Source of the DNA: Bradyrhizobium genosp. L
Lineage (GTDB): Bacteria > Pseudomonadota > Alphaproteobacteria > Rhizobiales > Xanthobacteraceae
NCBI RefSeq assembly: GCF_015624485.1
Contig: NZ_CP061378.1
Coordinates: 5,022,001-5,086,000, forward strand
Direction: 5' to 3'
DNA length: 64,000 nt
Below, one piece after another: positions 25,787 to 33,665 of the stretch. Position numbers and translations under genes: made by a program. Within the stretch, counting starts at the first letter, position 1. Each line of letters starts with the position of its first letter. The notes beneath the pieces are model-generated. The model did not search any database and had not been told where the DNA came from. It saw only the letters and a list, made by a program, of their open reading frames with translations.

Positions 25787-26578
25787 ATCAACTAGATCGT
25801 CGTCATGATCCTGCAAGATCGTCTGCGACAGCAGGGACGCTGCTTCCTGGAGCGGCGCAATGAAGGCATCGAGGCCTGCAAAGCCGACGCGTGCGGCGGG
25901 AACGGACACGCCAAGGCAGGCGATCAAGTCACCCTCCGGGGAGACGATCGGCACGGCGCATCCCACCACGCCGCGAACGAACTCCTCATTCGTCTTGGCC
26001 CAGCCCCTGTGCCGCGTCTCTTCGAGCAGCGCCAACAACGCCTCGGGATCATCCACCGTGGTCGGGGTGAAACGGACGAGCGGGAGTGAACGGACCAGTC
26101 GTTGCCGGACCTTGATCGGCAACCGGCTCATGTAGATCTTGCCGGTCGAGGTGCAGTGCAATGGCGCGGCTTCGCCCGGATTGAACTGCAAGCCTTGATG
26201 CTGCTTGGATCGCACGCTGTCGACATAGACCACGACATTGTCGCGGACCACGCCGATCTCGCACTGTTCGCCGATGCGATCGGCCACGGCACTCAGGACC
26301 GCGTGGCGCCGCACGGTCCGGAATGCGGCGCCGATCGTCTTCGCCGCCAGCGTGACCAGTCTGCTGCCCACGGTGTAGCGCTTCGTCCCGAGGGCCTTCT
26401 GGATCAGCCCCCGGCTTTCGAGATTGCCGATCAGGCGGTGCGCGGTCGGTAGCGGCAGATCGAGCGCTGTGGCGATCTCGGCGGCCGTGAGCGCCTTCTT
26501 CTGCTCGGCGACGAAGGTCAGGATCGCGATGGCGCGATCCAGAGGTCCGTCATTGGCATTTTCGGGTTGCTTGGCCAC
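25769..26578 (-). CDS. IclR-family transcriptional regulator
   Basis: A 269-residue IclR regulator. The N-terminal winged helix includes LDRAIAILTFVAEQKKALTAAEIATALDLPLPTAHRLIGNLESRGL, and the C-terminal GAF-like ligand domain has APLHCTSTGKIYMSRLP and EEFVRGVVGCAVPIVSPEGDLIACLGVSVP. It lies 47 bases after motE and 185 bases before the PLP enzyme gene, all on the minus strand. It presumably controls the PLP enzyme and symporter; the ligand is unknown. Confidence 0.85.
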   Translation of the reverse strand: MAKQPENANDGPLDRAIAILTFVAEQKKALTAAEIATALDLPLPTAHRLIGNLESRGLIQKALGTKRYTVGSRLVTLAAKTIGAAFRTVRRHAVLSAVADRIGEQCEIGVVRDNVVVYVDSVRSKQHQGLQFNPGEAAPLHCTSTGKIYMSRLPIKVRQRLVRSLPLVRFTPTTVDDPEALLALLEETRHRGWAKTNEEFVRGVVGCAVPIVSPEGDLIACLGVSVPAARVGFAGLDAFIAPLQEAASLLSQTILQDHDDDLVDSQFSE

Positions 26579-26625
26579 AAGGCATTTCTATGGGAAGCCC
26601 TGCCTGCGCGTCCAGAGCGGTGCCC

Positions 26626-27456
26626 TCAATTCCCCTTCGGCGTCAGCATCCGGCCTTCGATCTTCGGCAGATCGTCGGTCGACGCCGACTTGTCACCGCC
26701 TGCCCTGCGCGCGAGCTCGACCGTCAGCCGTTCGGCGGCTTCCGGGTTCATCAGGCCCAGGATATCGGACATCTTGCGCGGCTGGATCTGCGAGGCGATC
26801 TGGTAAAGCACGCCCATGTCGAGGCGGTCGAACACCTTGGCGGCGTCCTTCGGCTTCATGTTCTCGTACATCGTGACGATGCCCTTGAAGCGGGCGGCCT
26901 CGGCGGCGGCCTGGGCCTGCGCGTCGGCGGTCGCCTTGGCATCGTTGGCCTTGGCCTCCTCGACCTTGGCCGAGATGCGCTTCTCGGCGGCCTTCAACAG
27001 GCTCTCGCGGATCTCGACCTCGCGCGCGCGCTGCTCGAGCTCCTGGCGGCGCGCCTGCAGCCGTTCCAGGATCGCGCGCTCGGAGGCCGACACCGGCGCG
27101 GGCTGATCCAGATTGACCACGACGCCATCGGGCTTGGCGGCCTCGGCCGCGGGAGCCGCCGGCTTCGGCGCCTCCTCCTTCTTCGCGTCCTTTTCCTTGT
27201 CCTTGCCCTCGACCGAGCCGGTGATGTCGCCGGGATCGCCCTTGGCCCTACTGTCGACGGCCTTGCTGCCGCCGGGGAAGTTGAAATTCTCCTGCGCCCA
27301 AGAAGGACCAGGCGGACCCGCCGGCCCGGCGGCCTGCGCCTCGCCGCCGAACACATAGCCGCCGTCGAGCACGAGGCCCGCAACCTTCAGCACCATCAGG
27401 CCGAAGATCGCAACCAGCACAACCGGAATAACTCTGATGTCACGAAGCAACTTCAT
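26626..27456 (-). CDS. motE: Flagellar motor-associated protein MotE (MgtE_N-domain protein)
   Basis: A 276-residue membrane-anchored protein. One N-terminal transmembrane helix (RVIPVVLVAIFGLMVLKVAGLVL) is followed by a Pro/Ala/Lys linker, a long coiled coil (about 130-200; ERAILERLQARRQELEQRAREVEIRESLLKAAEKRI) and a C-terminal MgtE_N-like domain (YENMKPKDAAKVFDRLDMGVLYQIASQIQPRKMSDILGLMNPEAAERLT). In Sinorhizobium meliloti MotE is a periplasmic chaperone for the motor protein MotC. Here it follows fliL-fliM-DUF6468 directly, which supports the flagellar role. Confidence 0.85.
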   Translation of the reverse strand: MKLLRDIRVIPVVLVAIFGLMVLKVAGLVLDGGYVFGGEAQAAGPAGPPGPSWAQENFNFPGGSKAVDSRAKGDPGDITGSVEGKDKEKDAKKEEAPKPAAPAAEAAKPDGVVVNLDQPAPVSASERAILERLQARRQELEQRAREVEIRESLLKAAEKRISAKVEEAKANDAKATADAQAQAAAEAARFKGIVTMYENMKPKDAAKVFDRLDMGVLYQIASQIQPRKMSDILGLMNPEAAERLTVELARRAGGDKSASTDDLPKIEGRMLTPKGN

Positions 27457-27920
27457 GCAGCGAGGCCGTTGGCCCTCCGGCGTTCGGTGAAGGCCTCAGC
27501 CGCCGCGGCCACAGCGCGGGCAGCGGAGACCCTGGGTGCCGGAGCCACCGGCACAGGTGCCGGCACCGGCGCCGCGGCGACGGGTTCGGAGGGCCGCGCG
27601 GCGAGCGCGATCTTGGACAGGCGGCGCACCACGTGATCGCCCTCGAGCAACTGGTTCTTCAGATGCGCGGTCATCTGGGTTGCCGCCTCGAGCTGGTTGC
27701 CGAGGTTCTCGTTGACGTCGCGCACCGCGTGCTTCAGCCCGCCGATCGCGCGCTCGGCGATCTCTGTCGCGGTGATCAATTCGGCGATCGTCGCCTTCAG
27801 CGAATGCTCGTCCGCCTTCAGCCGCTGCAGGCGCTTGTTGAGCAGCCAGCAATAGCCGATCGTCAGCATCAGCAGCACGGCCACCAGACTCTCTATCGCC
27901 AGTCCCAGCACATGACTCAT
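27453..27920 (-). CDS. DUF6468-type flagellar-operon membrane protein
   Basis: A 155-residue protein: one N-terminal transmembrane helix (LAIESLVAVLLMLTIGYCWLLNKRL), a helical middle (AIGGLKHAVRDVNENLGNQLEAATQMTAHLKNQLLEGDHVV) and a Pro/Ala-rich end. It overlaps fliM at its start (ATGA) and motE at its end by four bases, so all three are translationally coupled. Proteins of this kind are found between fliM and motE in alphaproteobacteria; their function in the motor is unproven. Confidence 0.7.
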   Translation of the reverse strand: MSHVLGLAIESLVAVLLMLTIGYCWLLNKRLQRLKADEHSLKATIAELITATEIAERAIGGLKHAVRDVNENLGNQLEAATQMTAHLKNQLLEGDHVVRRLSKIALAARPSEPVAAAPVPAPVPVAPAPRVSAARAVAAAAEAFTERRRANGLAA

Positions 27921-29119
27921 GGTGCCTCCATCATCTTGGTCTGCTCGTCCGCCTTCTCGAACATCGCGAAGGTGGTTTGCGGCTTGCGCAAATTCTTGGT
28001 GACGCGGATCGCGACGCGGTCGCCGACCCGGCCCATCCGGCCTTCGGTCAGGGTGACATTGCCGCAACGGACCGAGACCAGCGCGTCGGCGCCGATCTCG
28101 AGCGGCAGCGTGTCGCCGACCTTGAGCTTCATCAGCTGCTTCAGCGGGATGTCGGCCTCGTAGAGCACCGCGTCGACCGCAATCTCGGCCTGCGCCACTT
28201 CCGTGGCGAAGTGGCCTTCCCAGATCGGGTCGCGGCCGAATTTCTCGCCCATGAACATCTGCAACAGCACGTTGCGGATCGGTTCGATGGTGGCGTAGGG
28301 CAGCAGCAATTCGACATTGCCGCCGCGGTCTTCCATGTCGATGCGCAACCGCACCAGGATCGCGGCGTTGGCGGGCCGCGAGATCGCGGCGAAGCGCGGA
28401 TTGGTCTCGAGCCGGTCGATCGTGAAGGTCACCGGCGACAGCGGCCGGAACGCCTGCTCGGCATCGGCCAGCACCACCTCGACCAGCCGCTTCACCAGAT
28501 TGGTCTCGATCGTGGTGTAGGGCCGGCCCTCGATGCGCAGCTGGGTCTGGCCGCGACGGCCGCCGAGCAGCACGTCGATCATCGAATAGATCAGGCTGGA
28601 ATCGACGGTGGCGAGCCCGAAGTTCTCCCACTCCTCGGCCTTGAACACCGAGAGCACCGCGGGCAGCGGGATCGAGTTCATGTAGTCGCCGAAGCGAACC
28701 GAGGTGATGCGGTCGAGCGAGACCTCGACGTTGTCGGAGGTGAAATTGCGCAAGGAGGTGGTCATCAACCGCACCAGGCGGTCGAACACGATCTCGAGCA
28801 TCGGCAGACGCTCGTAGGACACCATCGCGGAATCGATGATGGCGCGGATGCCGGAATTGTCGTCGAGATTGACGTCGCCGACCGTGAAGCCGAGCAGGTT
28901 GTCGATCTCCTCCTGCGACAGCACGCGCTCGCCATTGGCGTTCTTGCCGCCGAAGTCACGGCTGCCGTCCTCGACCATGGCCGCCCATTGCAGCGACATG
29001 CTCTCGGTGAGCTCGTTCTTGGCAGCTTCCGCCGCGGCCGCCGCGGGATCCTCGGAATCGAGCGAGGCTTCCCACTGCGCCGCAATGGCGTCCTGGTCCA
29101 TCTGGTCGTTGCCGGCCAT
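27917..29119 (-). CDS. fliM: Flagellar motor switch protein FliM with extended N-terminus
   Basis: A 400-residue FliM. The CheY-P binding peptide LSQEEIDNLLGF is present but lies at residues 67-78, behind an acidic/Ala-rich extension; in enteric FliM it is at the very N-terminus. The middle domain (YERLPMLEIVFDRLVRLMTTSLRNFTSDNVEVSL, SVFKAEEWENFGLATVDSSLIYSMIDVLLGG) and the C-terminal SpoA domain (KLKVGDTLPLEIGADALVSVRCGNVTL) are complete. It begins 18 bases after fliL. FliN and FliG are not in the window. Confidence 0.95.
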   Translation of the reverse strand: MAGNDQMDQDAIAAQWEASLDSEDPAAAAAEAAKNELTESMSLQWAAMVEDGSRDFGGKNANGERVLSQEEIDNLLGFTVGDVNLDDNSGIRAIIDSAMVSYERLPMLEIVFDRLVRLMTTSLRNFTSDNVEVSLDRITSVRFGDYMNSIPLPAVLSVFKAEEWENFGLATVDSSLIYSMIDVLLGGRRGQTQLRIEGRPYTTIETNLVKRLVEVVLADAEQAFRPLSPVTFTIDRLETNPRFAAISRPANAAILVRLRIDMEDRGGNVELLLPYATIEPIRNVLLQMFMGEKFGRDPIWEGHFATEVAQAEIAVDAVLYEADIPLKQLMKLKVGDTLPLEIGADALVSVRCGNVTLTEGRMGRVGDRVAIRVTKNLRKPQTTFAMFEKADEQTKMMEAP

Positions 29120-29137
29120 GGCTTTACATCCACCCCG

Positions 29138-29626
29138 TCACTGGATCACGACTTCCTTGAACAGCACCGCGTTCACCTGGTTGGGTGCGAGCGCGAGATT
29201 GACCCGCTTGGTCAGCTCTTCCTTGAGGCGGAACAAACCGGCCGAGCCGTTGAGGTCGCTCGGGCGCAGCTCGCGCATGTAGGTCTGGAACAGGTCGGTG
29301 ACCCGCGGCAGCGCCGGCTTGATGGCCTCGGCCTGCTTCTCTTCCTTGACCTCGAGCACGAGCTTCAGCTTGAGATATTGCACGCGCTCGCCGGGTGCGC
29401 CGACCAGATTGACCAGCATGTCCGGGATATCGACGAAGGACGGCGGCTTCGGCGGCGGCGCCGCCTCCGCGTGCTGCTCGTCGCCATGGCCGCGCATGAA
29501 GAAGAACCAGCCCGCGCCGCCGCCGACCACGACGAGGATACCCACCGCGGCAATGATCAGCTTCAGCTTGCTCTTTTTTGGAGCCGGCGCTGCGCCCTCG
29601 CCTTCCGTCTTGTCCCCGTCCGCCAT
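29138..29626 (-). CDS. fliL: Flagellar basal body-associated protein FliL
   Basis: A 162-residue single-pass membrane protein: a charged cytoplasmic N-terminus, one helix (LKLIIAAVGILVVVGGGAGWFFF) and a periplasmic stomatin-like domain with DIPDMLVNLVGAPGERVQYLKLKLVLEV, LPRVTDLFQTYMRELRPSDLNGSAG and the ending VLFKEVVIQ. FliL surrounds the stators and supports torque. It is the first gene of fliL-fliM-DUF6468-motE. Confidence 0.93.
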   Translation of the reverse strand: MADGDKTEGEGAAPAPKKSKLKLIIAAVGILVVVGGGAGWFFFMRGHGDEQHAEAAPPPKPPSFVDIPDMLVNLVGAPGERVQYLKLKLVLEVKEEKQAEAIKPALPRVTDLFQTYMRELRPSDLNGSAGLFRLKEELTKRVNLALAPNQVNAVLFKEVVIQ

Positions 29627-29883
29627 CGTCCGCCCGCTTCACCCTGAGAGGGATGCGAACGCGATTGCCACCAGCCTTGGCTTTAAGACGCGATACAAAT
29701 GCCGCCGGCGCACACGCGCCCCAATGACGTCAACGCTACGGTAACAATGGTTAACGGAAACTTAGGATTACCCTTCAAGTAGGAAAAAACTGCCGGGCAA
29801 ACATGGTCAACAAGACCTTTCTGCCGCCCCTCGGATCGCCCGGCCAAACACCTAATCCTTTCAGATATCTGCATATTCCGGTT

Positions 29884-29899
29884 TGGCACGGCTTTCGCT
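29884..29899 (+). promoter_or_regulatory. Sigma-54 promoter of flgF-flgG-flgA-flgH
   Basis: TGGCACG-GCTT-TCGCT fits the -24/-12 consensus TGGCACG-N4-TTGCW with one mismatch; the invariant GG and GC are correctly spaced. Transcription would start near 29911, giving a leader of about 100 bases before flgF. Confidence 0.7.
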
Positions 29900-29913
29900 G
29901 AGGAGACGGCGTG

Positions 29914-29990
29914 ACCTTGCGGGCTTGGGAGAGCCCGAGAGGTGACCGACGGTCCGACGTGAAGGCTTGGGAGAGCCGAAGCATCGGACC
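29914..29990 (+). promoter_or_regulatory. Two tandem hairpins in the flgF mRNA leader
   Basis: The 14-base unit GGCTTGGGAGAGCC occurs at 29922-29935 and 29964-29977. Each folds as GGCT-TGGGAG-AGCC with the same hexaloop. The first has flanking ACCT/AGGT pairing (29914-29917 with 29940-29943); the second is enclosed by GGTCCGA (29951-29957) and TCGGACC (29984-29990). The flgF Shine-Dalgarno follows directly. This is a candidate RNA-protein or RNA-RNA control element. Confidence 0.5.
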
Positions 29991-30012
29991 ACCTCACAGG
30001 GGAGAACCACCG

Positions 30013-30777
30013 ATGCAGAACACCCTTCTGGTCGGACTATCGAAGCAGATGGTGCTGGAGCGGCAGATCGATGTCGTCGCCAACAACATCGCCAACATGA
30101 ACACCAACGGCTACAAGGCCGACCGGTCGCTGTTCCAGGAATATCTGGCCTCGAACGCGCATGAGGACAATTTCGTGTCCGCCGACCGCCGCGTGTCCTT
30201 TGTGCAGGACCGCGCGACCTACCGCGATCTGTCGCAGGGCCCGACCGAAGAGACCAAGAACCCGCTCGACGTCGCGATCGACGGCGCCGGCTATCTGGTG
30301 GTGCAGACCCCCGCCGGCGAGCGCTACACCCGCGACGGCAATCTGCAGATCAACAACCGCGGCCAGCTCGTCACCTCGGACGGCTACCAGGTGCTCGGCG
30401 ATTCCGGCCCGATCGTGTTCCAGCAGACCGACCACGACATCAACATCGCCGCCGACGGCTATGTCTCGGTGCTCGAGGGCACCGCCACCCTCGACTCGGT
30501 GCGCGGCAAGCTGCGCCTGGTGTCGTTCGCGCAGGCGCAACGCCTGCTGAAAGAGGGCTCCAACCTCTATTCGCAGGGCGAAGGCAACGCGCCGGTCGCC
30601 GACACCAAGTCGTCGCTGCGCCAGGGCTTCATCGAGAAGTCGAACGTCAATTCCGTCACCGAGATGAGCCGATTGATCGAGATCAACCGGACCTACACCC
30701 AGATTGCAACCATCCTGCAACAGCAGAGCGACCTGCACAAATCGGCGATCGAGAAGCTCGCCGACGTGCCGACCTGA
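30013..30777 (+). CDS. flgF: Flagellar basal-body rod protein FlgF
   Basis: A 254-residue proximal/distal rod protein. The N-terminal signature is VGLSKQMVLERQIDVVANNIANMNTNGYKA, the middle has NPLDVAIDGAGYLVVQTPAGERYTRDGNLQINNRGQLVTSDGYQVLG, and the C-terminus SNVNSVTEMSRLIEINRTYTQIATILQQQ. GGGAGA precedes the ATG at 30013; the frame upstream lies in the structured leader and is not conserved. First gene of the sigma-54 operon. Confidence 0.95.
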   Translation: MQNTLLVGLSKQMVLERQIDVVANNIANMNTNGYKADRSLFQEYLASNAHEDNFVSADRRVSFVQDRATYRDLSQGPTEETKNPLDVAIDGAGYLVVQTPAGERYTRDGNLQINNRGQLVTSDGYQVLGDSGPIVFQQTDHDINIAADGYVSVLEGTATLDSVRGKLRLVSFAQAQRLLKEGSNLYSQGEGNAPVADTKSSLRQGFIEKSNVNSVTEMSRLIEINRTYTQIATILQQQSDLHKSAIEKLADVPT

Positions 30778-30792
30778 GCGGAGGGCTGATCC

Positions 30793-31581
30793 ATGCGCGC
30801 ACTTTATACCGCAGCGACCGGGATGGCGGCCCAGGAGCTCAACGTCCAGGTGATCTCCAACAACATCGCCAACCTGCAGACCACCGGCTACAAGAAGCAA
30901 CGCGCCGCGTTCCAGGACCTGATCTACGACCACGTGAAACGCGTCGGCGCCCAGGCCTCCGCCCAGAACACCATCCTGCCGATGGGCATCGACCTCGGCG
31001 GCGGCGTCAAGACGGTCGGCACGCCGCGCATGATGACCCAGGGCACGCTGTCGCCGACCGGCAACGACCTCGACATCGCGATCCGCGGCGAAGGCTTCTT
31101 CAAGATCCTGATGCCGGACGGCACCTTCACCTACAGCCGCGACGGCTCGTTCCAGATGGACAACCAGGGCCGCATCGTCAACGCGCAGGGCAACCCGGTG
31201 CAGCCGACGATCACGATCCCGCAGAACGCGTCGGGCATCACCATCAACGCCCAGGGCCAGGTCTCGGTGACGCTGCCGGGCCAGACCGCCTCGACCACGA
31301 TCGGCCAGATCGGCCTGACCCGGTTCATCAACAAGGCGGGCCTCAACCCGATCGGCGACAATCTGTTCACGGAGACGCCGGCGTCCGGCCAGCCGCAGGA
31401 CGGCACCGCCAACACCGACGGTTATGGCGACATGCAGCAGGGCAACCTCGAGCAGGCCAATGTCGAGGTGGTCAGCGAAATCTCCAATCTGATCGCGGCG
31501 CAGCGCGCCTACGAGATGAACTCCAAGGTGGTCTCGGCCGCCGACCAGATGATGCAGACCACCTCTCAACTGTTCCGCTGA
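30793..31581 (+). CDS. flgG: Flagellar distal rod protein FlgG
   Basis: A 262-residue FlgG of standard length. It has MRALYTAATGMAAQELNVQVISNNIANLQTTGYKK, the FlgG-typical ALYTAATGM start, GNDLDIAIRGEGFFKILMPDGTFTYSRDGSFQMDNQGRIVN and the C-terminal LEQANVEVVSEISNLIAAQRAYEMNSKVVSAADQMMQ. It starts 15 bases after flgF. Confidence 0.97.
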   Translation: MRALYTAATGMAAQELNVQVISNNIANLQTTGYKKQRAAFQDLIYDHVKRVGAQASAQNTILPMGIDLGGGVKTVGTPRMMTQGTLSPTGNDLDIAIRGEGFFKILMPDGTFTYSRDGSFQMDNQGRIVNAQGNPVQPTITIPQNASGITINAQGQVSVTLPGQTASTTIGQIGLTRFINKAGLNPIGDNLFTETPASGQPQDGTANTDGYGDMQQGNLEQANVEVVSEISNLIAAQRAYEMNSKVVSAADQMMQTTSQLFR

Positions 31582-31583
31582 GG

Positions 31584-32636
31584 ATGATGTCGATGATCGC
31601 CCGCCCGCTCCTGATCGCCGCCGCGCTGGTCGCGCTCACCGTGACGCCGCTCGCCGCGCAAAGCCGCAGCGAGACCATCGCGGTGCCCGTGCTGCGCGCC
31701 AGCGTCACGGTCGCGGACGACATCGTGCGGGTCGGCGATCTCATCGACAATGCCGGGTCTGCCGGCAACATCGCGATCTACCGCTCGCCGGATCTCGGCA
31801 CCACGGGCACGCTGCCGGTGGCGCAGGTGCTCAACGTGCTGCGCGCCCATCAGGTGATCGGCGTCGACACCCACGATCTCAAGGAGATCACGGTGACGCG
31901 GCAGGCCCGCACCATCGACGGCAAGGAGCTCGAGCAGCAGGTCGCGCGCGCGCTGGAGAACCGCCATGGCCTCGGCAGCGCCGCCAACATCGCGCTGACC
32001 TTCGACCGCGACCCCGGCGATCTCAGGCTGGAGGCAACCAATTCCGGCGCGCTGCAGCCGGTCGCGGTGCGCTACGAGCCGCGCTCGACGCGGTTCGACG
32101 TCACCTTCGAGATCGGCAATGCCGCCGGCACCGCGCCGCTCAAGCTGCGCTTCACGGGCACTGCGATCGAAACCGTGGAGGCCGCGATCCTGACCCGCAG
32201 CGTCGAGCGCGGCGACGTGCTGAAGGCCTCCGACGTCGTAATCGAGCGCCGCCCGAAGGTCGAGGTCGGCGCCGATGCCGCTGTACGCGACAGCGCGGTC
32301 GGCATGCAGGCCCGCCGCCAGCTCGGCGCCGGCCGCGCGCTGCGGGTGCTTGATCTCGCCAAGCCCGATCTCGTCACCCGCGACCAGAACGTCACGCTGA
32401 TCTACCAGAACGGCGGCCTCTATCTCACGATCCGCGGCAAGGCGATCGATGGCGGCGCCGAGGGCGACGTCGTCAGCGTCATGAACACCCAGTCCAAGCG
32501 CGTCGTCAGCGGCGTCGTGTCCGGCCGCGGCGAGGTCACGATCTCGGTCGCGACGCCGCGCCCGGCGCCGTCGGCCGACGCATCCCCGTCAACGTCAGCT
32601 CCCGTCAAGCTCAGTTCAGTCGCTCCAACCGAGTAA
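31584..32636 (+). CDS. flgA: Flagella basal body P-ring formation protein FlgA
   Basis: A 350-residue periplasmic chaperone for FlgI. A signal peptide (LLIAAALVALTVTPLAAQS) precedes the N-terminal domain (VPVLRASVTVADDIVRVGDLIDNAG). The SAF domain (AILTRSVERGDVLKASDVVIERRP...AVGMQARRQLGAGRALRVLDL) and the C-terminal VTLIYQNGGLYLTIRGKAIDGGAEGDVVSVMNTQSKRVVSGVV block are complete. It ends in a Pro/Ser tail. Two bases separate it from flgG. Confidence 0.93.
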   Translation: MMSMIARPLLIAAALVALTVTPLAAQSRSETIAVPVLRASVTVADDIVRVGDLIDNAGSAGNIAIYRSPDLGTTGTLPVAQVLNVLRAHQVIGVDTHDLKEITVTRQARTIDGKELEQQVARALENRHGLGSAANIALTFDRDPGDLRLEATNSGALQPVAVRYEPRSTRFDVTFEIGNAAGTAPLKLRFTGTAIETVEAAILTRSVERGDVLKASDVVIERRPKVEVGADAAVRDSAVGMQARRQLGAGRALRVLDLAKPDLVTRDQNVTLIYQNGGLYLTIRGKAIDGGAEGDVVSVMNTQSKRVVSGVVSGRGEVTISVATPRPAPSADASPSTSAPVKLSSVAPTE

Positions 32637-32641
32637 AGTTC

Positions 32642-33394
32642 ATGTCGCAGTCACGTATCAATCGCCTCGTCCTGGCCAGTGCGCTGCTCGCCCTCGGCAC
32701 CGTCGCCAGCGGTTGCTCGGCGATCGATCGCCTGACGCAGATCGGCGAACAGCCGAAGCTGTCTTCGATCGACAACCCGACCACGCAGCCCGGCTACAAG
32801 CCGGTGCAGATGCCGATGCCGAAGCCCGAGGTCGCCTCCTACAGCCCGAACTCACTGTGGCGCAGCGGCTCGCGCGCCTTCTTCAAGGACCAGCGCGCCG
32901 CTCGCGTCGGCGACATCCTGACCGTCACGGTGAACTTCACCGACAAGGCCGCGATCGCCAACGAGACCCAGCGCAGCCGCACCAATTCGGAAGACTCAGG
33001 GGTCACCAACTTCCTGGGATCGCAGACCATCACCCAGGCCAACAAGGTGCTGCCCGGCCGGCTCTTGACCGCGGACTCCTCGTCGAACAGCGACGGCAAG
33101 GGCTCGGTGAACCGCCAGGAAGCCTTGCAGACCAACGTCGCCGCCGTCGTCACCCAGATTCTGCCGAACGGCAATCTGGTGGTCGAGGGCAAGCAGGAGA
33201 TCCGGGTCAATTTCGAGGTCCGCGAGCTGATCGTGGCCGGCATCGTGCGCCCGGAGGACATCCAGAGCGACAACACCATCGACTCCTCGAAGATCGCCCA
33301 GGCCCGCATCGCCTATGGCGGCCGCGGCCAGATCACCGACGTGCAACAGCCGCGCTATGGCCAGCAAGTGCTCGACGTGCTGCTGCCGTTCTAG
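32642..33394 (+). CDS. flgH: Flagellar L-ring lipoprotein FlgH
   Basis: A 250-residue outer-membrane ring protein. The lipobox is VASGC (Cys25) after a short hydrophobic signal. Conserved parts are SLWRSGSRAFFKDQRAARVGDILTVTVNFTDKA, LPNGNLVVEGKQEIRVNFEVRELIVAGIVRPEDIQSDNTIDSSKIAQARIAYGGRGQITDVQQPRYGQQVLDVLLPF. It is the last gene of the operon, followed by a strong terminator. Confidence 0.96.
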   Translation: MSQSRINRLVLASALLALGTVASGCSAIDRLTQIGEQPKLSSIDNPTTQPGYKPVQMPMPKPEVASYSPNSLWRSGSRAFFKDQRAARVGDILTVTVNFTDKAAIANETQRSRTNSEDSGVTNFLGSQTITQANKVLPGRLLTADSSSNSDGKGSVNRQEALQTNVAAVVTQILPNGNLVVEGKQEIRVNFEVRELIVAGIVRPEDIQSDNTIDSSKIAQARIAYGGRGQITDVQQPRYGQQVLDVLLPF

Positions 33395-33450
33395 CTTTCT
33401 TCAGAGCTCCCACATCTCGTCGCGAACCTAGGCGCGGCGCGGTGTACCGA

Positions 33451-33492
33451 CACGGCCCTCGCCAGCTCCCCTGGCGAGGGCCGTGGCTTTTT
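33451..33492 (+). terminator. Terminator of the flgFGAH operon
   Basis: A perfect 15-bp stem (CACGGCCCTCGCCAG at 33451-33465, complement at 33471-33485), a 5-base loop, then GCTTTTTAT. It is one of the strongest intrinsic terminators in the window, 57 bases after the flgH stop. Confidence 0.9.
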
Positions 33493-33665
33493 ATGACCGG
33501 TCGCATGCGCTCGCGCGAATCGCGCACGGCAGCAGCGGATGACCTCCTCGCGCAAGTTGCACGATTGCCTTCTCGCTTCGTTAACTGTCGCCGCAACGCG
33601 CAGTAGCAGTCCCGCCGCTTGCAACGTAGGGAAAGGACAACGCAGGGTTTCTGTTCGTGACGTCC

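Larger units (their letters stand above)
29627..30012. promoter_or_regulatory. Divergent fliL / flgF regulatory region (no gene)
   Basis: Nearly 390 non-coding bases. They hold the sigma-54 element at 29884-29899, two tandem hairpins in the flgF leader (29914-29990), and a GTTAAC with an imperfect TTAA partner at 29741-29755 that could be a degenerate CtrA site for fliL. The middle (29760-29880) is relatively AT-rich for this genome. Confidence 0.5.

Noticed and set aside
29741..29755. A second CtrA box before fliL
   Set aside because: GTAA-N6-TTAAC has wrong spacing and a mismatch; kept only as a weak half-site.
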